A stretch of 64,000 bases of DNA from DASSNR01 sp036278935. GTDB lineage: Bacteria > Gemmatimonadota > Gemmatimonadetes > Gemmatimonadales > Gemmatimonadaceae. The stretch lies in assembly GCA_036278935.1 (NCBI GenBank), contig DASUKA010000088.1:1-64000 (forward strand), read 5' to 3'. Each line of letters begins with the position of its first letter. The first letter of the stretch is position 1. Positions 7,925-15,159 of this stretch are shown piece by piece. A program made the translations under genes and the position numbers. The notes beneath the pieces were generated by a model, which saw only the letters and a list, made by a program, of their open reading frames with translations, did not search any database and was not told the DNA's origin.

Positions 7925-8956
7925 ATGCGCTTTCCATTCCCGCTCGCTCCCGCCGTGCCGCTGTATCTGGCCCCCATGGCCGGTGTATCGGAATCCCCCT
8001 TCCGGCGCATCTGCCGTCGGTTCGGCGCGGATGTCGTGGTGACGGAGTTCCTCTCGGCCGAGGGAATCCGCCGCGAGAACGCGGCGACGATCGCCAAGCT
8101 GCGTTTCTCGGCGGATGAGCGCCCCATCGGCGTGCAGATTTTCGGCGCCGAGCCGGCAGCGATGCGCGAGGCGGCGGCGCTCGTGACCGATGTGTTCGCG
8201 CCCGAGTTCATCGATATCAACTTCGGCTGCCCGGTCAAGAAAGTCGTGAAGCGGAACGGTGGGTCGGGGTGCCTCAAGGATCTCGCGCTCGTGACAGAAG
8301 TCATTCACGCGGTACGACAGGGCACGCACCTCCCGGTGACCGTGAAGATCCGGAGCGGTTGGAGTGAGGAGATGCGTGATCCGGTCACGATCGCGCTGCG
8401 ATGCCAGGACGCGGGTGCCAGCGTGCTCACCCTGCATCCGCGCACGCGCGCGCAGATGTACACGGGCCGGGCGCGCTGGGATGAAATCGCCGTCGTCGCG
8501 CAGGCGCTCGACATCCCCGTGCTGGGCAACGGCGACATCACGTGCGCGGAGGACGCGGTGCGGATGCAAGCCGAAACCGGTTGCACTGGCGTCATGATCG
8601 CGCGTGGCTCGTTCGGTCAGCCCTGGGTATTCCGGCAGACGAGGGCGTTGCTGGAAGGGCGCCCGCTCCCGCCCGCGCCGCCTGTTGAGGAGCGGTTTGC
8701 CATTGCGATCGAGCATGCGCGCATGGCGGAGTCGTACGAGAACGACCCGCGCGGCGCCGCGATCGAGTTTCGCAAGCACCTCGGCTGGTACGTGAAGGGG
8801 TTGCCCGGCTCGGCAGATTTGCGCAAGCAGCTGCACGCCGTGGTGTCGTTGAGCGAGGTGGAAGGAATTTTCGGGGCCTACCTCGACGCCATGCGGCGAG
8901 GGGATGTGCCGGGCGGTGCGTTGCCGGAACGGCCGTCGGCGCCCGCCGCGGCGTGA
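7925..8956 (+). CDS. dusB: tRNA-dihydrouridine synthase (DusB-like)
   Basis: FMN-dependent reductase making dihydrouridine in tRNA. The TIM barrel starts with YLAPMAGVSESPFRRICRR. The active-site cysteine is Cys102 in INFGCPVKKVVKRNGG. HPRTRAQMYTG and the phosphate-binding MIARGSFGQPW follow, and the C-terminal helical domain covers roughly 240-330. The length of 343 fits DusB. It leads an operon: its stop overlaps larB by GTGA. Confidence 0.92.
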   Translation: MRFPFPLAPAVPLYLAPMAGVSESPFRRICRRFGADVVVTEFLSAEGIRRENAATIAKLRFSADERPIGVQIFGAEPAAMREAAALVTDVFAPEFIDINFGCPVKKVVKRNGGSGCLKDLALVTEVIHAVRQGTHLPVTVKIRSGWSEEMRDPVTIALRCQDAGASVLTLHPRTRAQMYTGRARWDEIAVVAQALDIPVLGNGDITCAEDAVRMQAETGCTGVMIARGSFGQPWVFRQTRALLEGRPLPPAPPVEERFAIAIEHARMAESYENDPRGAAIEFRKHLGWYVKGLPGSADLRKQLHAVVSLSEVEGIFGAYLDAMRRGDVPGGALPERPSAPAAA

Positions 8957-9702
8957 GACGCGATCGCGTCCTGGCGTTGCTGCGCCAGGTTGCGGACGGC
9001 GAGATCGATCCGGCGGCCGCGCTTCAGCAGCTCGCGTTTCAGCCGACAGAGTCGCTCCCCTTCGCGACCGTCGATCACCACCGCGCGTTGCGGCACGGGT
9101 ATCCCGAAGTCATCCTCGCGCAGGGCAAGACGACGGAGCAGGTGGTGGCCATCGCGTCAACCGTCGCTTCCTCGCAGGATGGCTTTCTCGTCACGCGAGC
9201 CGCGCCGGACACCAGACGGGCGCTGTGCGATCGCTTCGCCGGAGCCGAGGTCAACGAGCTCGGGCGCACCGTATTTCTGGCCGGCGAAACGCCGCCGCCC
9301 GCGGGGCGAGGAAGCGTGCTGGTGGTGACGGCAGGAACGAGCGACCTCCCGGTGGCCGAGGAGGCGACAGCCACCGCGGCGGCTATGGGGAACCGAGTGG
9401 ACCGGCTCACGGATGTTGGCGTGGCCGGCCTGCATCGGCTGCTCTCGCGCAGCGAGGTGCTCGCGGGTGCGGCGGTGGTCATCGTGGTCGCCGGCATGGA
9501 AGGCGCACTGGCCTCCGTGGTGGGCGGGCTCGTGGCAACGCCGGTGATCGCGGTGCCGACCAGCGTGGGCTACGGGGCGAGTTTCGGCGGCGTGGCCGCG
9601 CTGCTCGCGATGCTGAACAGTTGCGCCTCCGGCGTGACCGTCGTCAACATCGATAATGGGTTCGGTGCCGCATATGCCGCGTCCAGGATCACCCACGGCT
9701 GA
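8953..9702 (+). CDS. larB: LarB, pyridinium-3,5-biscarboxylic acid mononucleotide synthase
   Basis: LarB carboxylates and hydrolyses nicotinic acid adenine dinucleotide in the first step of the nickel-pincer cofactor of lactate racemase. The C-terminal half is PurE-like and ends with the LarB signature MLNSCASGVTVVNIDNG, in which Cys224 is the catalytic cysteine position. A YPEVILAQGKTTEQV block lies near 50-64. The length of 249 is normal. LarC, LarE and LarA are not in this window. Start GTG 8953 overlaps the dusB stop. Confidence 0.9.
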   Translation: MRRDRVLALLRQVADGEIDPAAALQQLAFQPTESLPFATVDHHRALRHGYPEVILAQGKTTEQVVAIASTVASSQDGFLVTRAAPDTRRALCDRFAGAEVNELGRTVFLAGETPPPAGRGSVLVVTAGTSDLPVAEEATATAAAMGNRVDRLTDVGVAGLHRLLSRSEVLAGAAVVIVVAGMEGALASVVGGLVATPVIAVPTSVGYGASFGGVAALLAMLNSCASGVTVVNIDNGFGAAYAASRITHG

Positions 9703-11593
9703 TCTCCCTCCATTGGACCAACGATCCCCAACATCTTCCTCGAACGCTGCGCTACCCCGCAGCTGGCGACCAGCCGCACCGTGGGCCGCCGGGATGCTGG
9801 CGTTGATCGCGAGCGGTGTAGCGCACTCGCTCCTGGCCTCGCTCATCGCCAGTCTGGTGGGAATCTCGAGCTGGCGGTGGCGCGTCCAGGTCGGTCTGGC
9901 GGTGGCGGCCGCGGGGCTGGCCATGCTGCTGTATGGCGACGAGCGATTCTCCCGCGCGCTCACCCCTAGTGAGGTTGCCGCGCTCGGCGCGCTCTTGCTC
10001 CTCGCCGCCATCGCGGGGGCACTCTGCCCGAAGCCACAGGACGATCCGGATGCCGCCACGCCCGCACATGGCGGGGCAGGAGCGATGCGCGACGCCCGCG
10101 AGCGCGACCGGCGCACACCGGTGCCCAGGGGAGGCGCCTGGCAACCTGACCCCTCAGCCTCGGGCGACCGGATCGCGCTCGAGATCACCCAGCGCTACCT
10201 CCGCGACGCGTGCGCAGCCATCGGCGCGGATGAAGTGCTCCTCTGGCGGCGCGAAGGGCAGGAGGATGAGCTGAATTTTGTCGCGTCGTCCGCGGGAGAC
10301 AGCACCGGTGCGTCCTTCGAGACCGATCCCCCGGTGGACTCGCTCATTCACTGGGCAGCGCAGCAACGCATCGTGGCGACGAACTACGACGCCGATGCCG
10401 CGCTCTTCCTCTGCGCGCCCGTGGGCAGGGAGGATCGTTCGCACGGCGTGCTCGGCGTGTATGCGGCGGATCGCCATCTGATGGAGCGCGACCGCGCGAA
10501 GGTGATGGTTCGTCGGCACGCCGCGTACGCGGCACACGTGCTCGACCTGCTGGCGGATGGCCGGAACGCGCGGCTGTATCAAGAGCGGCACGCGGTTCTG
10601 GTCTCCGCGGCCGAACGCGTGCAGAACAACGAGGGGCTGGACGCCCTGGAGGAGACGATCTGCAAGATCGCACACGAGGTGTCGGACGCGACCCGCGCCG
10701 CATTCGTCCGTTGGAACGAAGAGAAGAATGGGGGATGTGTTGCCGCGGTCTCCTCGCCTCATGCGATCACCAAGGGCTTCCGTGTGACCGCCGAGTCCGT
10801 CGTGGGCAATGCCTGTGTGACGCGACAGCGCTCTACCGTACGCGAAGCGTATCGCATGTCCCCGGACTTCCCTCTGTACGGCGACGGCGAACCGTGGCGC
10901 CGGGTCAACTCCATGGCGGTCGTGCCCCTCATGCGCGGACAGAAGGTGCTGGGGGCCATGATCGTGGAAGGCGATCAGCACGGGCAGATCACTGCGGTGG
11001 TGGCAGACATGCTCCTGCTCATGGCATCCATCGCGTCGGTGGCGCTGGAGAACATGCTGCGCCTGGAGGACGTACGCGAGCGGGCCGCGACAGACGCGCT
11101 CACGGGATTGGCGAACCGCCGAGTCTTTGACGAGCAGTTGGAAAAGGAGCTCGCGGAGTGCGACCGGTATGGGCACCCCGTGTCACTCATCCTGCTGGAC
11201 ATCGACCGATTCAAGTCGGTGAACGACCAGCACGGACACGAAGCGGGCGATGCCGTGCTCGTGGCCATCGCGCGGACGATGGAGCAGGTGGTTCGCACCA
11301 TCGATCTGTGCGCCCGCTTCGGGGGCGAAGAGCTGGCGCTCGTCCTTCCGCGGACGCCGCTCGCATCCGCGGCGGAGATTGCGGAACGGTTGCGCCAGGC
11401 GATCGAGAGCTTGCATGTGCCAACGGGTGAGCGGACGCTGTCGGTGACTGCATCCTTTGGGGTGAGCTGTTATCCGGAGAGCGCCGACGCGCACGACGCG
11501 CTGTTCGTGAGCGCGGACCGGGCGTTGTACCAGGCGAAGGCCGCTGGTAGAAACTGCGTGAAGACAGCTGCTGTAAAGCACTTCGCGGTGTGA
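9656..11593 (+). CDS. Membrane-anchored GAF-GGDEF diguanylate cyclase
   Basis: Predicted c-di-GMP synthase. Residues about 40-125 hold about three membrane segments. A first GAF-like domain covers about 170-300 and a second about 315-475. The GGDEF domain (about 485-635) has the catalytic GGEE at 556-559 (RFGGEELALVLP) and the product-inhibition I-site RxxD as RTID at 547-550, exactly five residues upstream. It should thus be an active, feedback-inhibited cyclase. The start is uncertain: ATG 9656 overlaps larB by 47 bases, and ATG 9674 is an alternative. The ligand of the GAF domains is unknown. Confidence 0.88.
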   Translation: MGSVPHMPRPGSPTADLPPLDQRSPTSSSNAALPRSWRPAAPWAAGMLALIASGVAHSLLASLIASLVGISSWRWRVQVGLAVAAAGLAMLLYGDERFSRALTPSEVAALGALLLLAAIAGALCPKPQDDPDAATPAHGGAGAMRDARERDRRTPVPRGGAWQPDPSASGDRIALEITQRYLRDACAAIGADEVLLWRREGQEDELNFVASSAGDSTGASFETDPPVDSLIHWAAQQRIVATNYDADAALFLCAPVGREDRSHGVLGVYAADRHLMERDRAKVMVRRHAAYAAHVLDLLADGRNARLYQERHAVLVSAAERVQNNEGLDALEETICKIAHEVSDATRAAFVRWNEEKNGGCVAAVSSPHAITKGFRVTAESVVGNACVTRQRSTVREAYRMSPDFPLYGDGEPWRRVNSMAVVPLMRGQKVLGAMIVEGDQHGQITAVVADMLLLMASIASVALENMLRLEDVRERAATDALTGLANRRVFDEQLEKELAECDRYGHPVSLILLDIDRFKSVNDQHGHEAGDAVLVAIARTMEQVVRTIDLCARFGGEELALVLPRTPLASAAEIAERLRQAIESLHVPTGERTLSVTASFGVSCYPESADAHDALFVSADRALYQAKAAGRNCVKTAAVKHFAV

Positions 11594-11637
11594 TTTAGCT
11601 CGTGGCAGCTAATCTATATTCGTACATCGCCGGCACA

Positions 11638-11666
11638 TTGACTCGAACGGACGGGGCTGCTAGATT
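11638..11666 (+). promoter_or_regulatory. Promoter of tmRNA gene
   Basis: TTGACT (11638-11643), 17-base spacer, TAGATT (11661-11666). The mature tmRNA 5' end is 11 bases after the -10 box, so a few leader bases are presumably removed by RNase P. Confidence 0.7.
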
Positions 11667-11676
11667 GCCTACCAAC

Positions 11677-12031
11677 GGGGGCGACTGGCTTCGACGGGGT
11701 TGGTGAAGCCGTGGCTGCGTGCCCAGGTCCTCGGGCTCCTGGTAAAACACTCGGGACATTTTCACAACTGCCAACTCTAACTTGGCCCTGGCTGCGTAAC
11801 TTCGGTTATGCACCTGCCCGCTGAACAGCCCGCCCGAGGCGGTTGAGCGGGTATCGCAAATTCGGGATGGCCCGTGGTCCGCGTCTTCCGGTCACGGGTG
11901 AGATTCTGAAGACTTGTTCGGGCGTGGGCCTGTCCATCTGCCAGCGACCGGAGACCTCAATCGATGGGCTATGCACGTAGACGCTGTGGTGGATCGAGTC
12001 TCGGACCGGGGTTCAATTCCCCGCGCCTCCA
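11677..12031 (+). ncRNA. ssrA: Transfer-messenger RNA (tmRNA)
   Basis: Rescues stalled ribosomes and tags the nascent protein. The 5' end GGGGGCGACTGGCTTCGACG is canonical and pairs with the 3' acceptor strand CGCCTCC (12024-12030, one G-U pair); A12031 is the discriminator. The T-arm GGTTCAATTCC is intact. The 3' CCA is not encoded (CTT follows). The tag reading frame runs 11770-11799 and gives ANSNLALAA then TAA: a 9-residue tag ending in the ALAA degron. Pseudoknot-forming GC-rich stems follow the tag (for example around 11817-11850). About 355 nt is a normal length. Confidence 0.95.
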
Positions 12032-12035
12032 CTTC

Positions 12036-12075
12036 ACGCAAGGCCACACCGGGCATGCCCGGTGTGGCCTTGCGT
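12036..12075. terminator. Perfect 40-bp palindrome after tmRNA, probable terminator
   Basis: A perfect palindrome with 20-base arms centred between 12055 and 12056 (centre GGGCATGCCC), starting 5 bases after the tmRNA 3' end. As RNA it would form an 18-bp or longer hairpin. No U tract follows, as is common in high-GC bacteria. It could also act as a 3' processing barrier or protein site. Confidence 0.7.
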
Positions 12076-12190
12076 CGTCTGTGCTCGCCATGAGTGTCGT
12101 TGTCGCTGGGCAGTCGTCGCCGGGTGGGCGCCGATGCTCATCGCGCTCGCCGGCAGGGAGCCGGCGCGGTATCGAGCGACCCGTGTGCCG

Positions 12191-13204
12191 ATGATGACAC
12201 GCCCCCACGACCCCGGCCCCGCCGCCGCGCGCGAGCAGGCGCAACTTGTCGACGGCAATGCCGAGCATCCAATTGCCAGTGCGCAGCGCGGCGCGATTCG
12301 CGTGGGCACCGCTTCCTGGACGGATCCCACCCTCACGGCGCCCGGTGTCTTCTATCCCCGCGGTGCAACGACAGCCGAGGACCGGCTGCGCTACTACGCC
12401 TCGTGCTTCTCGCTCGTGGAGATCGACGCGACGTACTACGCGCTCCCCACACGCCGGATGGCCGAACTCTGGATGGAGCGTACCCCGCCGGATTTCACCT
12501 TCGATTGCAAGGCGAACGCGCTCATGACCGGACAGCCAACGGAGATCTCGCGTCTGCCAGCGGATCTCCGCGCCGCGCTGCCCGAGTCGCTCGCCTCCAA
12601 GCCGCGCATCTATGGCGCGGAGCTGCCGAACGAGCTCTACGACACCGTCTGGTCCCGTTTTATCGACGCCCTCGAGCCGCTGCGCTCCTCCGGGAAGCTG
12701 GGCTCGGTGCTACTGCAGTACCCGCGATGGTTCACGCCGCGCGCGGAGAACCGCGAGGCCATCCTCGAAGCGCACGAGCGGCTGGGCGACCTGCGTGGGG
12801 CGGTGGAGCTGCGCAACGGGCTCTGGTTCACCGAGCGGAATGCGGAGCGAACACTCGCGTTCTTCGAGGAGCACCGCATTCCCTTCGTCATGGTCGACGA
12901 GCCGCAGGGGCTCAGAAGCAGCGTGCCACCGATGGTGGCGGTCACGTCGCCCGCAATTTCCATTGTGCGCTTCCACGGGCGGCGCGCGGACACGTGGGAG
13001 AAGCGCGGCATCTCGGTGGCCGAGCGGTTTCGCTACTTCTACGACAAGACAGAGCTCGCGGAATGGGTGCCGCGCATCGAAGAGGCAGCCGCTGCGGCTA
13101 ACGAAGTGCACGTGATCATGAACAACTGTTACGCCAACTACGGAACGACGAACGCGTTGCAGCTCTCCGCGATGCTGGGCGAGGCGTCCCCGACCGGGAG
13201 CTGA
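12191..13204 (+). CDS. DUF72 family protein
   Basis: The 337-residue product matches the DUF72 (YecE-like) family, a TIM-barrel fold of unknown function. Visible family features are IRVGTASWTDPTL near the N-terminus, YYASCFSLVEIDATYYALP, FDCKAN, VELRNGLWF, and the C-terminal VHVIMNNCYANYGTTNA. I chose ATG 12191 (MMTRPHD); ATG 12194 is equally possible, and an upstream GTG at 12062 would lie inside the palindrome and is unlikely. It follows ssrA, but the palindrome probably separates the transcripts. Confidence 0.82.
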   Translation: MMTRPHDPGPAAAREQAQLVDGNAEHPIASAQRGAIRVGTASWTDPTLTAPGVFYPRGATTAEDRLRYYASCFSLVEIDATYYALPTRRMAELWMERTPPDFTFDCKANALMTGQPTEISRLPADLRAALPESLASKPRIYGAELPNELYDTVWSRFIDALEPLRSSGKLGSVLLQYPRWFTPRAENREAILEAHERLGDLRGAVELRNGLWFTERNAERTLAFFEEHRIPFVMVDEPQGLRSSVPPMVAVTSPAISIVRFHGRRADTWEKRGISVAERFRYFYDKTELAEWVPRIEEAAAAANEVHVIMNNCYANYGTTNALQLSAMLGEASPTGS

Positions 13205-13335
13205 TCCGCATGCCCGCGCGCGACGCGCGGCAGCGGGTTGACGCGCTGGGCCCCTCAGCCCCGGGCCCTGGAGCCGACGCACGCGTTCGGCCCAACCCTT
13301 GCCCGTGATCCGGCCATGGCCCACGCGAGGAGCCG

Positions 13336-14250
13336 ATGTCCGGGAGCAGCTTCCACTCGCCCCGCCCGCAACGCATGAGCGGCATCACGCGACAGGAGCA
13401 GAGGTCGATTACGCATGGCGACTTCTGGATCCCTGAGGCGGCGCGCCGGGTGTACCAGCGCGCGCTGACGGCGCTCAACGCCGCCGGCGTTCCCTACGTC
13501 ATCGCCGGGGCGTACGCCATCTACGTGCATACGGGGATTTACCGGGAGACCAAGGACCTGGATGTGTTCGTGGAGCCCCACGCGGTGGTTACCACACTCC
13601 AGGTTCTCAAGGCGGCCGGCTTCCGCGCGCGGCTGGAGCAACCGCACTGGCTCGCCAAGGCCACGTGGGGGCGGCACTTCGTGGATGTCATCTTCGGCAT
13701 GGGCAACGGGCTTGCCTTCGTAGACCAGGAGTGGTACGCGCACAGCCGTCCCGCCATTCTCGCGGCCACTCCCGTGCGCGTGGCGCCCCCCGAGGAGTTG
13801 CTCTGGCACCGCCTGTTCATTGGCGAGCGCCACCGGCAGGACATGGCGGACATCGTGCATCTGATCGTGTGCGTGGGGAGTGCGATGGACTGGCGCCGTC
13901 TGCTCGATCGGACCGGGGAGCACTGGCCGCTGCTTCTCGCGCAGCTGCAGATGTTCGGGTACGTCTACCCGGAATACGCCGGTGCCGTGCCGGACTGGGT
14001 GATGCCTGAGCTGCTGGAGCGCGCGCGCGCGGAGCAGGCGCGGCCGCGAAGTGGGGAGCGGGTGACGCGCGGCACGCTCATCTCGCGTTTCAGCTTTGCG
14101 ATCGATGTCAACGAATGGGGATTCCGTGACGCGCGGGATGCGCTCGTGCGTCGTGCCGAGGCGGCGCCGATGGTCCGCGAGATCGCGGCGAGCTCGGTGT
14201 GGGATGTGCGATCACCAGCCACGCAGGAGTACGATGTTCGTACGCGATAA
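13336..14250 (+). CDS. Nucleotidyltransferase of the MNT/AbiEii-like superfamily
   Basis: A 304-residue protein with a minimal nucleotidyltransferase fold. The helix-turn motif IAGAYAIYVHTGIYRETKDLDVF gives the usual G(A/G) element at Gly58 and the metal-binding pair Asp74/Asp76 (DLD). A third acidic position is plausible in HFVDVIFGM. The rest (about 130-304) is helical and unassigned. Relatives include tRNA- or protein-modifying transferases and toxin-antitoxin enzymes; nothing here fixes the substrate. It is 33 bases before a phosphoesterase gene and may be functionally paired with it. ATG 13375 is an alternative start. Confidence 0.7.
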   Translation: MSGSSFHSPRPQRMSGITRQEQRSITHGDFWIPEAARRVYQRALTALNAAGVPYVIAGAYAIYVHTGIYRETKDLDVFVEPHAVVTTLQVLKAAGFRARLEQPHWLAKATWGRHFVDVIFGMGNGLAFVDQEWYAHSRPAILAATPVRVAPPEELLWHRLFIGERHRQDMADIVHLIVCVGSAMDWRRLLDRTGEHWPLLLAQLQMFGYVYPEYAGAVPDWVMPELLERARAEQARPRSGERVTRGTLISRFSFAIDVNEWGFRDARDALVRRAEAAPMVREIAASSVWDVRSPATQEYDVRTR

Positions 14251-14283
14251 TGGCGCAGGCGACGCGCCGATGCGCTGGCGCTC

Positions 14284-15159
14284 ATGAGCGACGACGGTGC
14301 CGCCGCGGAACGGCGTGGCGGGGGAGACCGCCGTCGCGACCGCACGAGCGTGCGCGTGGCCGCCGTGGGCGATTTCCACTGCGGCGAGTCGGATGCCGGG
14401 CTCTACCGCGATCTCTTCGCAGCCGCCAACGATGAGGCGGACGCGCTCGTGCTCACGGGCGACCTGACGCAGCGGGGTGCGGTGGCCGAGTTCAGGATGG
14501 TCGTGGGAGAGCTGACGGACGTGAAGATTCCGGTCATCGCGGTACTGGGCAATCACGACTTCGAAGCGGGCGAGCTGGCGGAAGGGATCGCTCTACTTCG
14601 TGCGCGCGGCATCCACCTTCTGCAGGGCGAGAGCTTCGAGCTCAGCCCGCAGGTCGGCTTCGCGGGCGTGAAGGGGTTCATGGGCGGCTTCGGGCGCGGC
14701 ACGCTCACCGCCTTCGGCGAGCCGGAGACCAAGGCATTCGTCGGATGCGCCATGGAGGAGGTTCAGAAGCTGGAGCTCGCGCTGCGCCGATTGTCGTCGC
14801 CGGTCAAGATCGCGGTGCTCCACTACGCGCCGGTGGCCGGCACCGTGCTCGGTGAGCCGGAGATCATTCACCCCTTCCTGGGCACCGACCGGTTGGCGGA
14901 GGCGCTCGACCGACATAGCGCATCGGTCGCATTTCACGGCCACGTACACTCGGGCACCTTCCGCGGTGAGACGCCGGCGGGCTGCCCCGTGTTCAACGTC
15001 TCGCTACCGCTCCTTCGCAAGGCCGGCATCGGCCCCATGTACTATCTCCATGAGATCCCATTGCCGCCGGTGGCCGTTCAGCTGCCGCCGGAGTCCAGCG
15101 CCGCGCGCGCCGCCGCCAGCCGTGCCACCGGCACGCGGTACGGGGAGCACGAGACGTAG
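14284..15159 (+). CDS. Calcineurin-like metallophosphoesterase
   Basis: A 291-residue phosphoesterase with all five family blocks: GDFHCG (Asp30, His32), LTGDLTQRG (Asp60), LGNHDFE (Asn90, His91), VLHYAPV near 180, and FHGHVHSG near 220. The pattern is similar to the DNA-repair/phosphodiesterase type, but the substrate is unknown. The N-terminal 20 residues are a charged extension. Its last 82 bases overlap the convergent ppdK gene, so its C-terminal tail (about 27 residues) is encoded opposite the PPDK C-terminus. Confidence 0.8.
   Translation: MSDDGAAAERRGGGDRRRDRTSVRVAAVGDFHCGESDAGLYRDLFAAANDEADALVLTGDLTQRGAVAEFRMVVGELTDVKIPVIAVLGNHDFEAGELAEGIALLRARGIHLLQGESFELSPQVGFAGVKGFMGGFGRGTLTAFGEPETKAFVGCAMEEVQKLELALRRLSSPVKIAVLHYAPVAGTVLGEPEIIHPFLGTDRLAEALDRHSASVAFHGHVHSGTFRGETPAGCPVFNVSLPLLRKAGIGPMYYLHEIPLPPVAVQLPPESSAARAAASRATGTRYGEHET

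Noticed and set aside
8953..9702. larB as a purE gene
   Set aside because: The C-terminal fold is PurE-like, but the N-terminal domain and the NSCASG cysteine motif are those of LarB.
11677..15159. Genomic island inserted at ssrA
   Set aside because: No integrase, transposase or second copy of the tmRNA 3' end was seen downstream, and base composition looks uniform.
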